A stretch of 64,000 nucleotides of DNA from contig NZ_CBDCEO010000012.1 in NCBI RefSeq assembly GCF_965215815.1, positions 1,488,001 through 1,552,000 on the forward strand, in the 5' to 3' direction. The notes under the pieces were generated by a model. That model saw nothing but the letters and a program-made list of their open reading frames with translations, had not been told where the DNA came from and searched no databases. The position numbers were made by a program, and so were the translations under genes. Below are positions 34,600 through 44,456 of the stretch, in pieces (position 1 is the stretch's first letter; each line of letters begins with the position of its first letter). Origin of the DNA: Poriferisodalis sp965215815 (GTDB taxonomy: Bacteria; Actinomycetota; Acidimicrobiia; Acidimicrobiales; Poriferisodalaceae).

Positions 34600-35838
34600 A
34601 TGAGCACGACCGCCGACATCGACAGCTCTTCGGTAGAGCGGGACTTCGACGTCTACAGCGACGAGTACATCCAAGGCGCTGCCGACGTCTGGGACGATCT
34701 GCGCCCGCAGTGCCCGGTCGCTCACAGCAGCCACAACGGTGGGCACTGGATGCCCACCACTTGGGACGACATCGCCTCAGTCGCCTACGACACCGAGAAC
34801 TTCAGCTCCCGTGACATCGCCGTGGCGCCGACGCCCGAAGGCGTCGGGCTGCTCACCGCCCCGCCGATCACCTCGGACCCGCCGTTCCATACCGACGCCC
34901 GACGGCTGCTGCTGCCGTTCTTCGGGCCCACGGCCGTCGACGAGATGGTGGAGGTCACCCGCAGCATTGCTCGCGAGCGCATCGATGCCATCGTCGCCGA
35001 AACCGGGGTGGACCAAGGACGTTCCGGTGTCACTGACGCGGCCGACACCTACTCCAAGCACATTCCGGTCCGGGTCATCGCCCGCATCCTGGGCCTGCCC
35101 GAGTCCGACGAGCCGGACTTCACCCGCTGGGCCGTCGACGTGCTGCAGTCCAAGGGCGACGAGTTCGACCGGCGAGCAAACGCCACACGTGAAGTGCTCC
35201 AGTACTTCGGCGAGCTCACCGACCAGCGGAGGCAGGAACGGGCAGACGATCTGCCGTCAAAGCTGCTCGACATGCGGCTGCCAAACGGCGACCCGCTGGC
35301 CAACCACCACATCACCGGCGCCAGCTTCCTGCTGCTGCTGGCGGGCATCGACACCACGTGGAGCTCGATCTCGGCCAGCTTGATGCACCTGGCCATGCAC
35401 CCTGAGGACCGCGAACGGCTGGTGGCCGAACCCGAGCTCATTCCCACCGCCATCGAGGAGTTCCTGCGGGCCTACGCGCCGGTGACGATGGCCCGGTTCA
35501 CTGCCACCGACGATGCACAGGTCGGCGGATGCCCGGTCGCTCACGGCGACAAGGTGCTGCTGCCGTTCGGTGCCGGCAATCGCGATCCGTCGAAGTTTGA
35601 CCGTCCCGACGAGGTCATCATCGACCGGGCAGAGAATCGGCACTTCGCCTTCGGGCTGGGCATTCACCGTTGCTTGGGCTCAAATCTGGCGCGCATGGAG
35701 CTCAAGGTCGCCATCGAGGAGTGGCTGGCCCGGTTCCCCAAGTTCGAACTCGCGACCGATGTCGGCCGCGGCGGCGTGGAATGGGGCGGCGTTCAGGTAC
35801 GCGGTCCCCGAAACCTGCAGATCCGCGTCGGCATCTGA
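34600..35838 (+). CDS. Cytochrome P450 monooxygenase
   Basis: A 412-residue soluble bacterial P450. The haem-thiolate loop is FAFGLGIHRCLGSNLAR (Cys near residue 358), the I-helix oxygen-activation motif LLLLAGIDTTWSS, and the K-helix ExxR in IEEFLRAY. No membrane anchor is present, so electrons must come from a ferredoxin and reductase encoded elsewhere. It is likely to hydroxylate a terpenoid, steroid or fatty acid. The ATG at 34600 follows AAGGGAG. It converges on ftsK with 13 bp between stops. Confidence 0.93.
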   Translation: MSTTADIDSSSVERDFDVYSDEYIQGAADVWDDLRPQCPVAHSSHNGGHWMPTTWDDIASVAYDTENFSSRDIAVAPTPEGVGLLTAPPITSDPPFHTDARRLLLPFFGPTAVDEMVEVTRSIARERIDAIVAETGVDQGRSGVTDAADTYSKHIPVRVIARILGLPESDEPDFTRWAVDVLQSKGDEFDRRANATREVLQYFGELTDQRRQERADDLPSKLLDMRLPNGDPLANHHITGASFLLLLAGIDTTWSSISASLMHLAMHPEDRERLVAEPELIPTAIEEFLRAYAPVTMARFTATDDAQVGGCPVAHGDKVLLPFGAGNRDPSKFDRPDEVIIDRAENRHFAFGLGIHRCLGSNLARMELKVAIEEWLARFPKFELATDVGRGGVEWGGVQVRGPRNLQIRVGI

Positions 35839-35851
35839 GCTTCAGGGCGCC

Positions 35852-38245
35852 TCACTCGCCGAGAGCGTCAGACAGTTCCTCGGGCGTCATCATCACGTCA
35901 CGGGCCTTGGAGCCATGCGAGGGACCCACAACGCCCCGCTGCTCGAGCAGGTCCATGATCCGGCCGGCGCGGGCGAAGCCGATCTTCAGCTTGCGCTGCA
36001 GCATGGAGGTAGAGCCGAGTTGGGTCTCCACCACGATGACCATCGCCTGCCGCAACAATTCGTCGTCGTCGGCGTCGCCTGTGGTGCCGCCCGGAAGTCC
36101 TGCCGCACCCGCTGACGCTTCGGTGCCCTCGACGCCTTCGACATAGCTGGCCTCGGGTGCCTGTCGGCGCCAATGGGCCACCACGTGGGCAACCTCCGAC
36201 TCGCTCACCCAGCTGCCCTGAATGCGGCGCGGAGTGCTTGAGTTGGCGGACAGCAGCAGCATGTCTCCTTGGCCCACCAAACGCTCGGCGCCCGGCTGAT
36301 CCAGGATGACCCGGCTGTCGGCCAGGCTCGACACGGCAAAGGCCAGCCGGCTGGGAATGTTTGCTTTGATCACGCCGGTAATGACGTTCACGCTCGGGCG
36401 CTGCGTTGCGACGACCAGGTGGACGCCGACGGCTCGGGCCATCTGAGCCAGACGGGTGATGGAGTCTTCGACGTCGCGGGCCGCCACCATCATCAGGTCG
36501 TTCAGCTCGTCGACGACCACGACGATGAACGGCATTGATTCGTGTTGCTGTTCTTGGCCGAGCAGCTCGCTCTCATCGCTGTGCAGCGCTCCGTCGAGCA
36601 CGGCTGCGTTGTAGCCGGTGATGTCACGGAAGCCCGCTTCGGACAGCACGTCGTAGCGGCGCTCCATTTCCCTGACGGCCCATGCCAGGGCGTTCGCTGC
36701 CTTACGCGGCTCGGTCACCACTGCGGTCAGCAGGTGGGGCAGGCCGTCGTACTGACCCAGCTCGACCCGCTTGGGGTCGACGAGGATCATCCGCACTTGG
36801 TCGGGGGTGGACCGCATCAACAGCGAGCTAATGATCGAGTTGATGCACGACGACTTGCCCGAGCCGGTAGCGCCCGCAATCAGCACGTGGGGCATCGTGG
36901 CCAGGTTGAGCATCACCTCGCGCCCCGAGATGTCCTTGCCCATTGCCACTTCGAGCGGGTGCATCGCCTCGGCCGCCGCCTTGGAAGACAGGATGTCGCC
37001 CAGCGCGACGAGGTGGCGGTCGGAGTTTGGCACCTCGATGCCGATCGCTGAACGGCCGGGGATCGGCGCCAGGATGCGGACATCCGCGGCCGCCATGGCA
37101 TACGCGATGTCCTTGTGCAGGGCAGTGACGCGGGACACTTTCACGCCCGGGCCCAGTTTGAGCTCGTAACGCGTGACCGTGGGGCCCGGCTCCCAGCCGG
37201 TCACCTGCGTTTCCACGCCATGGCTCGCGAGCGCGGCCACCAGCGCTGCGGCTCCTGCGGACAGCTGCGCCCGGTCGAACTGCTGGGTGCCGCTGCGCTT
37301 GAGCACCGACTGCTTGGGCAGCTTCCAGCGCGGACGCTGGCCTCCGGCGCCCGTACCCCGCGGTGCCGCGCGCGCAGCCGGTACGGGTGGGGGTACGACG
37401 TCTCCGCCGGGAGGCTCGATAAAGGAAGGCGGCGACGGCTCGAAGGATGCGTCGTGAGGCTCGGAGGCGCTCGGATCCAGACCTGGAACCGGGCCCCCCT
37501 CCGAATCCGGCAGCTCGCCTGCGGGCAGCAGATCGCCATCGGGCGCGTCCAAGTCGTACTGCTGCGCATCGAATGAGGGCGGCTCGGGATCGGTGCCCAC
37601 ACGCTGCAGGCTCCGGGCGCCTTTCGACACGAAGCCGCTCAGCGTCCGGCCGAGCGCAGCGACGCCGGTCCACATCCAACGCAGGACCTGACCGAGGCCG
37701 ACGTTGCCGACGATCATGACGGCGAACAGCATCACCAGCAGCAGCACGGCCCACGTCGCGGGGTCTTCGATGAGACGTCGAAGCGGCTCGGCCACGACAG
37801 CGCCCAGCACTCCCCCGCTGCTGCGCAAATCCTCGAGTTCGGGTCCGAAGCCGTCCGCAGACCCCGACAGGTGGGCCGCTGCGGCGAACGCGACCGTCAG
37901 CAAGCTCAACCCGAACGCAACACGGCCGCTGCGCTCTGAGCCGGTCATGCGTGCGAGTGCCACCCCGATCCAGATCAGCAGGATCGGCACCGCATAGCGG
38001 AACACACCGAGCAGCACGGAGAGCGCGCTCTCGAGGAGTCGGCCCACAACGCCCGCTCGGTCGCCGAGCAGACCCAGCGCGCAGATCACGGCGAGTGCGA
38101 ACAGCGACAGCGCCACGATCTCGCGAGACCGGCCGCTGAGGGCATTGCGGACTACCCGGGACAACGCGCTGCGAGAATCACTCCGCGTCGAAGACTTCGA
38201 CGAATCCTTCGAGCCTTCGGCCCCGGCGGTGCCCTTCACACTCAC
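35852..38245 (-). CDS. ftsK: DNA translocase FtsK/SpoIIIE
   Basis: A 797-residue septal DNA pump. Four or five N-terminal membrane helices (about residues 40-190) anchor it; a Pro/Ser/Glu-rich linker (about 220-305) follows. The RecA-like motor has Walker A GATGSGKSS and Walker B VVVVDELNDLMM, and SNARRIQGSWVSESEV plus a C-terminal winged helix (VETQLGSTSMLQRKLKIGFARAGRIMDLLE) form the gamma domain that reads KOPS-like signals. It resolves chromosome dimers and clears DNA from the division septum. Start at GTG 38245; GTG 38239 is possible. It sits at its conserved place upstream of pgsA in the actinobacterial scaffold. Confidence 0.95.
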   Translation of the reverse strand: MSVKGTAGAEGSKDSSKSSTRSDSRSALSRVVRNALSGRSREIVALSLFALAVICALGLLGDRAGVVGRLLESALSVLLGVFRYAVPILLIWIGVALARMTGSERSGRVAFGLSLLTVAFAAAAHLSGSADGFGPELEDLRSSGGVLGAVVAEPLRRLIEDPATWAVLLLVMLFAVMIVGNVGLGQVLRWMWTGVAALGRTLSGFVSKGARSLQRVGTDPEPPSFDAQQYDLDAPDGDLLPAGELPDSEGGPVPGLDPSASEPHDASFEPSPPSFIEPPGGDVVPPPVPAARAAPRGTGAGGQRPRWKLPKQSVLKRSGTQQFDRAQLSAGAAALVAALASHGVETQVTGWEPGPTVTRYELKLGPGVKVSRVTALHKDIAYAMAAADVRILAPIPGRSAIGIEVPNSDRHLVALGDILSSKAAAEAMHPLEVAMGKDISGREVMLNLATMPHVLIAGATGSGKSSCINSIISSLLMRSTPDQVRMILVDPKRVELGQYDGLPHLLTAVVTEPRKAANALAWAVREMERRYDVLSEAGFRDITGYNAAVLDGALHSDESELLGQEQQHESMPFIVVVVDELNDLMMVAARDVEDSITRLAQMARAVGVHLVVATQRPSVNVITGVIKANIPSRLAFAVSSLADSRVILDQPGAERLVGQGDMLLLSANSSTPRRIQGSWVSESEVAHVVAHWRRQAPEASYVEGVEGTEASAGAAGLPGGTTGDADDDELLRQAMVIVVETQLGSTSMLQRKLKIGFARAGRIMDLLEQRGVVGPSHGSKARDVMMTPEELSDALGE

Positions 38246-38301
38246 CTCTGCGAGAGTACCGAGACGGAGCTGAACCTATGGAGACCCACCGAGGCGACCG
38301 C

Positions 38302-39111
38302 TCAGCAGTCTTGTGGCCCAGCGTCGATGCGGCGTTGCTCGGCCGCTTCGTGCTCACGCCTGATTCGAGCGCGCTCGGCGTTCGCGGCTCGGTGCTGGTT
38401 ACGGGCGGTCTGCACCACAACCAGCACGAACATCACGACGGTAAATGGGATCGAATAACGATTGACGAAGTCGATGACCGTGCCGAGCGGCCCCGAGAAC
38501 AGATCTGCAACCCACCACACAAGTGCCAGGCGAGTGACCGTGCCGGCCAGATTCACCACCACGAACGGCAGCTGGCGCATCCGCGTAATTCCCGACAGCA
38601 AGCACATCGGGTAACCAGGAATGGCGAACAGCAGCAGCCAGCCCACACGGGGAAACCAGCGCTCCAGCCAGTCCATAGCCCTGATGATGCGATTGCGGGG
38701 ACCCAGTTCGGCGGCCAGATAGGCCTTGGCATTCGGGCCGTAGTCATAACCCAGTCGGTACAGGAACGGGTCGGTGATGAACAGGCGGATCACCCCGATG
38801 GCCATGAATGCCCACAGTGGGGCTTGGTGAGCCACGCCGAGCAGGATCGGGTCGGTCGCGTTCAGCGACAGGAGCAGCAGCGGCGCCCGCGCAATGAGGG
38901 CAGCAAAGAAGATCTGTCCGGCGTAGGCCGCCAAGGCGAAGCCCACGGGCACTGCTGCCAGCAGCTGCATCCGCCGCCGATCCGCGTCAGAGATCTCATC
39001 GTCTGGCGATGCCCCCTCGGCGTCGACGGCATCGGCTGTCGTTGGATCGTCCCGGCCGTCGTCATCCACCTCGGCCGAGGCTACGCACCCGCGCCGAGAC
39101 CGCACCGGCAT
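38302..39111 (-). CDS. VTT/DedA-like membrane protein
   Basis: A 269-residue membrane protein with a polar, acidic N-terminus (residues 1-45) and about five helices. The core AIPGYPMCLLSGITRMRQLPFVVVNLAGTVTRLALVWWV resembles the re-entrant G-x-x-x-x-x-x-G loop of SNARE-associated (VTT, DedA/TMEM64) proteins, which move lipids or maintain membrane potential. The C-terminus is charged (RARIRREHEAAEQRR). It lies 56 bp upstream of ftsK on the same strand and is divergent from the acyl-CoA ligase. The start could be one of several nearby codons. Confidence 0.65.
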   Translation of the reverse strand: MPVRSRRGCVASAEVDDDGRDDPTTADAVDAEGASPDDEISDADRRRMQLLAAVPVGFALAAYAGQIFFAALIARAPLLLLSLNATDPILLGVAHQAPLWAFMAIGVIRLFITDPFLYRLGYDYGPNAKAYLAAELGPRNRIIRAMDWLERWFPRVGWLLLFAIPGYPMCLLSGITRMRQLPFVVVNLAGTVTRLALVWWVADLFSGPLGTVIDFVNRYSIPFTVVMFVLVVVQTARNQHRAANAERARIRREHEAAEQRRIDAGPQDC

Positions 39112-39152
39112 GCCCGGAAGGCCCTTGGTTTCGCCCTCTAGCCTGCGGCGTC

Positions 39153-40781
39153 ATGGACTCGACGATGATGGACCAGCCGCTCACCTTGGACCCTTTCGTT
39201 GAACGCGCCGAGACGCTGTTCGCGGACAAGGAGATCGTGACCGCAACCGCTACCGGCATCGAGCGCACCAACTACGGGCGCTGGGCAGAACGGACCCGGC
39301 GCCTCGGCGGCGCACTCGACGACCTCGGCATCTCCGCCGAGGGCCGAGTGGCGACGTTCGCATGGAACACCGACCGTCACCTCGAGCTGTACTTCGCTGC
39401 GCCGTGCTCGGGCCGGGTGCTGCACACGCTGAACATCCGGCTGTTCGCCGAACAGATCGCCTACATCGCCAACCACGCCGAAGACGAAGTGGTCTTCGCC
39501 GACCGTTCGCTGCTGCCGATCCTGTGGCCGCTGGTGGACGAGATGACGACCGTGCGCCATGTGGTCGTCATGGACGACTCGGGCGGTGGCGACGCAGCTC
39601 CTGAAGTTCCCGACGATCCCCGCATCGTCGACTACGAGGAGCTGCTCGCCGCTGCGACCCCATCGGGCTTCCGGGTCGCCGATGAACGCCAGGCGGCGTC
39701 GATGTGTTACACGAGCGGCACCACAGGCGAGCCCAAGGGCGTGGTCTACAGCCACCGCTCCACCTATATCCACACGCTCGCCGCGATGCTGGTCGATTCG
39801 GCTGGCGTCTGCGAGCGCGACGTGATCATGCCGGTTGTGCCGATGTTCCACGCCAACGCCTGGGGTCTCAGCCATGCGGCGGTCGCGGCGGGGGCCAAGC
39901 TGGTCAATCCCGGTCCGAACCTGGCGCCCAAGCCGCTGGCCGAGCTCATCGAGACCGAGCGGGTCACCCTCGCCGCCGGTGTGCCGACGATCTGGATGGG
40001 CGTGCTGGGCGAGCTCGAAGGGCGCGATGTGTCGAGCCTGCGCGCAATCCCGTGCGGCGGCTCGGCAGTGCCCAAGGCGCTGTCGGAGGGGTACCGGGCC
40101 GTAATCGGGCTGCCGATCCTGCAGGCGTGGGGCATGACCGAGACCAGTCCGTTGTGTTCCCTTGCCCATATCCGCTCGGGCCAGGAACACCTCGACGACG
40201 ATGCAAAGGCCGATCTGCGCACGACGGTGGGGACGATCCTGCCGACCGTGGAATTCCGCATCTGCGAACCCGACTCCACCGACGAGCTGCCCCACGACGG
40301 CGAATCGTCCGGTGAGCTGCATGTGCGCGGCCCTTACGTGACCGGCTCGTACTACAACCGGCCCGACGCCACCGACTCATTCACGGCCGATGGCTGGCTG
40401 CGCACCGGCGACGTGGCCACCTGCGATCCGAACGGCTACATCCGGCTCGTGGACCGCACGAAGGATCTCATCAAGTCAGGCGGCGAGTGGATCAGCTCGG
40501 CCGAGGTGGAGAACGAGATCATGAGCCATCCCAAGGTGGCCGAGGCCGCGGTGGTCGCGGTGGCATCAGATCGCTGGATGGAGCGACCGATGGCGTGCGT
40601 CGTGCCGGTTGAGGGCGAGACGATCACCCACGACGAGCTCATCGAGTACTTGACGCCGCGGATGGCGAAGTGGTGGCTGCCCAGCGCCACCCAGATCATT
40701 GAAGAGGTTCCAAAGACCTCGACGGGCAAGTTCTCCAAGAAGACCCTGCGGGACCGCTTCGCAGATCTCGTCGTGGAGTGA
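39153..40781 (+). CDS. Long-chain acyl-CoA synthetase (AMP-forming)
   Basis: A 542-residue ANL-superfamily ligase. The AMP-binding signature is YTSGTTGEPKG (about residue 190), followed by PMFHANAWG, the A5 motif GMTETSPL, the hinge YIRLVDRTKDLIKSGGEWIS, and the catalytic Lys in PKTSTGKFSKKTLR. It adenylates a fatty acid, then forms acyl-CoA, in the cytoplasm. The ATG at 39153 fits homologues (DQPLTLDPFVERAETLF). The downstream winged-helix gene begins 8 bp after its stop and is probably co-transcribed. Confidence 0.92.
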   Translation: MDSTMMDQPLTLDPFVERAETLFADKEIVTATATGIERTNYGRWAERTRRLGGALDDLGISAEGRVATFAWNTDRHLELYFAAPCSGRVLHTLNIRLFAEQIAYIANHAEDEVVFADRSLLPILWPLVDEMTTVRHVVVMDDSGGGDAAPEVPDDPRIVDYEELLAAATPSGFRVADERQAASMCYTSGTTGEPKGVVYSHRSTYIHTLAAMLVDSAGVCERDVIMPVVPMFHANAWGLSHAAVAAGAKLVNPGPNLAPKPLAELIETERVTLAAGVPTIWMGVLGELEGRDVSSLRAIPCGGSAVPKALSEGYRAVIGLPILQAWGMTETSPLCSLAHIRSGQEHLDDDAKADLRTTVGTILPTVEFRICEPDSTDELPHDGESSGELHVRGPYVTGSYYNRPDATDSFTADGWLRTGDVATCDPNGYIRLVDRTKDLIKSGGEWISSAEVENEIMSHPKVAEAAVVAVASDRWMERPMACVVPVEGETITHDELIEYLTPRMAKWWLPSATQIIEEVPKTSTGKFSKKTLRDRFADLVVE

Positions 40782-40788
40782 GGCAGAC

Positions 40789-41466
40789 GTGAGCGCCACC
40801 CCATACCGCTCCGAGCCGCGCCTGATGGTCTGGCTGGCGTTGCGCCTCAAGGGCCTCGGCGAGATCGATGACGTTGCCGCGATCCACGGACTTGAACCCG
40901 ACGAGACCGAGTGGCTGCTTGCCGAACTGGATGCGTCCGGGCATTGCATGTTTCGCGAGGTCGGCGGCGTTCCGAAGTTCATCCTGACGCCGAGCGGTCG
41001 TGACGAGGGGGAAGCCGCGTTGGCCGACGAGCTGGATGCCGCCGCCGCTCGGGAGCCCGTCACTGCGGCCTACCAGGAATTCGGGGCGCTGAACCCCAAA
41101 ATGCTGCAGCTGTGCACCGACTGGCAGCTGTGGCCAGCCGATCATCGGACAGCGGCCGATGCGGGGCCCGGCGACGGCGGGCGGCTCAACGATCACAGCG
41201 ACGCCGACTACGACGCAGCGATCATCGAGCGGCTGGAAACGCTGCACGGCGAGCTGGCGGGAGTGCTCGAAGCTCTCAGCAGAGTGATGGCTCGCTATGA
41301 GAACTACGCGCTGCGATTCGCTGAAGCGCTGGGCAAGCTGCAGGCCGGCGACCTGGACTACCTCACCAAGCCGATGATCCCCAGCTATCACACGGTGTGG
41401 TTCGAGCTGCACGAAGATCTGCTGGCGACGCTCGGCATCAACCGGGCCGACGAGGGCAGCGTCTAG
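40789..41466 (+). CDS. Winged-helix-like protein, function unknown
   Basis: A 225-residue protein. Residues 1-75 read like a MarR-type winged helix (RLMVWLALRLKGLGEIDDVAAIHGLEPDETEWLLAELDASGHCMF). The C-terminal half is helical, with many acidic and aromatic residues (DYDAAIIERLETLHGELAGVLEALSRVMARYENYALRF and YLTKPMIPSYHTVWFELHEDLLATLGI). I do not recognise a named family with certainty; similar proteins occur near metabolic genes of Actinomycetota. It starts with GTG 8 bp after the acyl-CoA ligase and could regulate it. Confidence 0.65.
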   Translation: MSATPYRSEPRLMVWLALRLKGLGEIDDVAAIHGLEPDETEWLLAELDASGHCMFREVGGVPKFILTPSGRDEGEAALADELDAAAAREPVTAAYQEFGALNPKMLQLCTDWQLWPADHRTAADAGPGDGGRLNDHSDADYDAAIIERLETLHGELAGVLEALSRVMARYENYALRFAEALGKLQAGDLDYLTKPMIPSYHTVWFELHEDLLATLGINRADEGSV

Positions 41467-41549
41467 CTCCCACCCGAGCCACCCCCACGGCCCGCAAGCC
41501 GCCGATCTCAGTACCGCTGCGGCAGCGCCTCGGCAGTAGTCTCGAACCC

Positions 41550-44114
41550 ATGAGCGCGCGATTCGGACGAGTGGTTCCGGCGATGGTGACGCCATTCGCG
41601 GCAGACGGTTCGCTGGATGTGGATGCTGGCGTGACGTTGGCGCGCTGGCTTGTATCGGAGGGCGCCGAGGGCCTCGTCATTACCGGCACCACCGGTGAGG
41701 CACCCACCATCACCGACGAGGAGGACTGGGAGCTCTGGCGTGCCGTCGCAGAAGCCGTCACGGTCCCGGTGGTGGCCGGCACCACCACCAACGACACAGC
41801 GCATTCAGTGAGTCAGACCCGCAAGGCCGCCGAGCTGGGCGTCGACGGCATCCTGGCGGTGACCCCGTACTACAACCGGCCGTCGCAGGCAGGCATCGCA
41901 GCGCACTTTGCTGCCGTGGCCGACTCCACGGATCTGCCGATCATCATGTACGACATTCCGGTCCGCACGGGGCGCAAGATCAACACCCCGACGCTGCTGG
42001 ATCTGGCGCGGATTCCCAACATCGTGGCGGTCAAGGACGCTGCGGGGAATCCCGGCGAGACCGCCACGGTCATCGCGCAGGCACCGGAGGGCTTCGAGGT
42101 GTACAGCGGCGACGACAGTCTCACGCTGCCCCTGCTGGCCGTCGGAGCAGTGGGCGTGATCAGCGTTGCGGCACACTGGACCGTTCCCGAACACGTGGCG
42201 ATGTTCGACGCTTGGGAATCGGGTGACGCGACCAAGGCCCGCGAGATCAACGCCACGCTGCTCGAGAGCTTCGACTACGAGACGGGCGACGCGGCGCCGA
42301 ACCCGGTGCCGACCAAGGCGATGCTGCGCACGCTGGGCCTGCCGGTCGGAGAGCCGCGCCTGCCGATGGGCCCGACGCCCGAAGGTCTCGAAGATCGCGC
42401 CCGCGAGGTCTACGCCCGACTGAAGCGAGACTTGAGCGCCGCCCGGGCCAAGAGCCGGCCCGTCACCGTCACATTCCTGGGCGGGCTCGGCGACGTCGGG
42501 CGCAACTGCACCGTCGTCGAGGTCGACGGCAAGCTGCTGGTCATCGACTTCGGCGTCATGTTTCCTGATCCAGCGCTGATGCCCGGTGTGCGGCAGGTGC
42601 TGCCCGACATGGACTGGCTGAACTCTCGTGCCAGCGACGTTGTCGGATTGGTTGTGACGCACGGACATGAGGATCACTTGGGCGGAGTGCCCCACTTCCT
42701 GCGCAACATCGAGGTCCCGCTGTACGGCTCGGCGTTGTCGATGGCGCTTGCCAAGCACAAGGTGACCGAGGCACGCCTGGGCGACCGCACCTCGTTTCAT
42801 GTCTTGGGCGACGGCGAGCGGCGGCGGATTGGCCCATTCGATGTCGAGGCGCTGCCGATCACGCACTCGGTCCCTCAGAGCCTGTGCATCGTGCTGCACA
42901 CGCCCGCCGGTGCTCTTGTTCACACGGGGGACTTCAAGATCGACGAGGCTCCCGTCGACGGTCGTCTGACCGACTTGGCGCGGCTGCGAGAGCTGGGTGA
43001 CGAGGGCATCGCTCTGCTGATGGCCGACTCCACCAACGCCGACCGTCCGGGGAGCAGCGCCTCGGAGACCGAGATCGGCACCACGCTGCGGCGGCTCTTC
43101 GCCGAGCGCTCCGACCGTCGGCTCATCGTGAGCTGCTTCGCCAGCCATCTCCACCGCGTCCAGCAGATCTGCGATGCTGCAATCGACGAGGGCCGCTTCG
43201 TCGTGCCGGTGGGCCGCTCGATGGTGAACAACGTTCGCATCGCACGCGAGCTGGGCGTGCTGGACCTTCCCGAGCCAGCGCTGCGCAGCGCTGAACAGCT
43301 CGACGGCTTCGATCCATCGCAGGTATGCATCGTGTGCACTGGCAGCCAGGGCGAGCCGAACGCTGCGCTCTCGTTGATCGCTGCGGGCACGCACCCGGAG
43401 ATCCACGTCGGGCCGAACGACACTGTGGTGCTGTCCAGCCATGCCATTCCGGGCAATGAACGCGCTGTGTTTCGGACAGTATCGAGCCTTGCGAAGCGCG
43501 GCGCCGAAGTGATCCACGACGGCCACGAGCTGGTCCACACTTCCGGCCACGCCCAGCGCGACGAGCTGCGACAGCTTCACGAAGCGTGCCGCCCGCGATG
43601 GTTCGTGCCCATCGAGGGCGAGTACCACATGCTTGCCCGCCATGCCCAGCTTGCCCGCGAGGTCGGCATGCGGGACCACCGGGCGCTGACGCTGACCGAC
43701 GGCGCGCAGGTAGTGCTGCGAGACGGCAACCTGTCGGTGGGTCGAGGTGTCCCGGCTCCGTATCACTACGTGGATGGCGCGCTCGACGATCCCGACGCCG
43801 AGGTCATCGGCGAGCGCTTGGCTCTCACATCAGGCTTCGTCCACGTCACCGTGGTGCTCGACGCCAAGGGACGACTCGCGGCACCTCCCGCCGTCGCCTC
43901 GAGCGGCTGGCTGGACACCGAAGCCCACGCAGACATCATCAAAGCGCTAGTCGGAGAGCTGACGACGGTTGTGAATGGTGCCAACAAGAACAAGGGCGCC
44001 AAACACGACGCCGACGGCATCGAACGTCGCGTTCGCCGAGCCACCGGACGTTTCGTGGGCAACCAAACAAGACGCCGTCCATCCATCTCGGCGGCCGTGA
44101 TTGCGCTCGGCTGA
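41550..44114 (+). CDS. dapA-rnj: Fused dihydrodipicolinate synthase - ribonuclease J
   Basis: A single 854-residue frame joins two proteins normally made separately. Residues 1 to about 292 are DapA: GTTGEAPT, TPYYNRPSQAG (catalytic Tyr), YDIPVRTGR, and the Schiff-base Lys in AVKDAAGN (K162). It condenses pyruvate and aspartate semialdehyde for lysine and peptidoglycan. Residues about 303-854 are RNase J, starting VTVTFLGGLGDVGRN, with THGHEDHLGG (HxHxDH from H371), HTGDFKID, MADSTNADRPGSS and the beta-CASP region FASHLHRVQQICDAA. This is a 5'-3' exo/endoribonuclease. The join REVYARLKRDLSAARAKSRP has no stop. An internal TTG at 42433 lacks a Shine-Dalgarno. In related genomes dapA and rnj are adjacent, same-strand genes. 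Confidence 0.9.
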   Translation: MSARFGRVVPAMVTPFAADGSLDVDAGVTLARWLVSEGAEGLVITGTTGEAPTITDEEDWELWRAVAEAVTVPVVAGTTTNDTAHSVSQTRKAAELGVDGILAVTPYYNRPSQAGIAAHFAAVADSTDLPIIMYDIPVRTGRKINTPTLLDLARIPNIVAVKDAAGNPGETATVIAQAPEGFEVYSGDDSLTLPLLAVGAVGVISVAAHWTVPEHVAMFDAWESGDATKAREINATLLESFDYETGDAAPNPVPTKAMLRTLGLPVGEPRLPMGPTPEGLEDRAREVYARLKRDLSAARAKSRPVTVTFLGGLGDVGRNCTVVEVDGKLLVIDFGVMFPDPALMPGVRQVLPDMDWLNSRASDVVGLVVTHGHEDHLGGVPHFLRNIEVPLYGSALSMALAKHKVTEARLGDRTSFHVLGDGERRRIGPFDVEALPITHSVPQSLCIVLHTPAGALVHTGDFKIDEAPVDGRLTDLARLRELGDEGIALLMADSTNADRPGSSASETEIGTTLRRLFAERSDRRLIVSCFASHLHRVQQICDAAIDEGRFVVPVGRSMVNNVRIARELGVLDLPEPALRSAEQLDGFDPSQVCIVCTGSQGEPNAALSLIAAGTHPEIHVGPNDTVVLSSHAIPGNERAVFRTVSSLAKRGAEVIHDGHELVHTSGHAQRDELRQLHEACRPRWFVPIEGEYHMLARHAQLAREVGMRDHRALTLTDGAQVVLRDGNLSVGRGVPAPYHYVDGALDDPDAEVIGERLALTSGFVHVTVVLDAKGRLAAPPAVASSGWLDTEAHADIIKALVGELTTVVNGANKNKGAKHDADGIERRVRRATGRFVGNQTRRRPSISAAVIALG

Positions 44115-44234
44115 GCCTGCGCAAATCGCTGCCGCCGCGCTCATTCCGAATATCGGTCAAATCCGATGTGGTTGCGTATCAGTCAAGAAAATCGACTTCA
44201 GGCACCCAGATTGCTGTCACTACGATGGAGGTCG

Positions 44235-44456
44235 ATGGATACCTCCTCGCTGATCGACACTCGTGCGGGCGTGCGCAGCGGCAAGCCGTGCTTTGTCGGG
44301 ACTCGCATCACCGTGTACGACGTTCTCGAGTACTTGGCATCTGGCATGTCGAGCGAGGAAATTGTCGACGACTTCCCTGAACTCACCGAACAGCACATCC
44401 GGGCGGCGCTTGCATTTGCAGCCATCCGTGAACGCCGGCTCGTCGCGCCTGCGTGA
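44235..44456 (+). CDS. DUF433-family antitoxin
   Basis: A 73-residue protein. DTRAGVRSGKPCFVGTRITVYDVLEYLASGMSSEEIVDDFPELTEQHIRAAL is the hallmark of DUF433, a winged-helix antitoxin/regulator that usually precedes a DUF5615 PIN-like toxin. The ATG at 44235 has GGAGG four bases upstream. The expected toxin begins right on cue (GTGA overlap) but is cut short by the adjoining defence island, so this gene is now effectively solitary. Confidence 0.9.
   Translation: MDTSSLIDTRAGVRSGKPCFVGTRITVYDVLEYLASGMSSEEIVDDFPELTEQHIRAALAFAAIRERRLVAPA

Noticed and set aside
42433..44114. Separate rnj gene starting at TTG 42433
   Set aside because: No Shine-Dalgarno precedes it and the dapA frame runs through without a stop, so the fused product is the simplest reading; kept as an alternative in the annotation.
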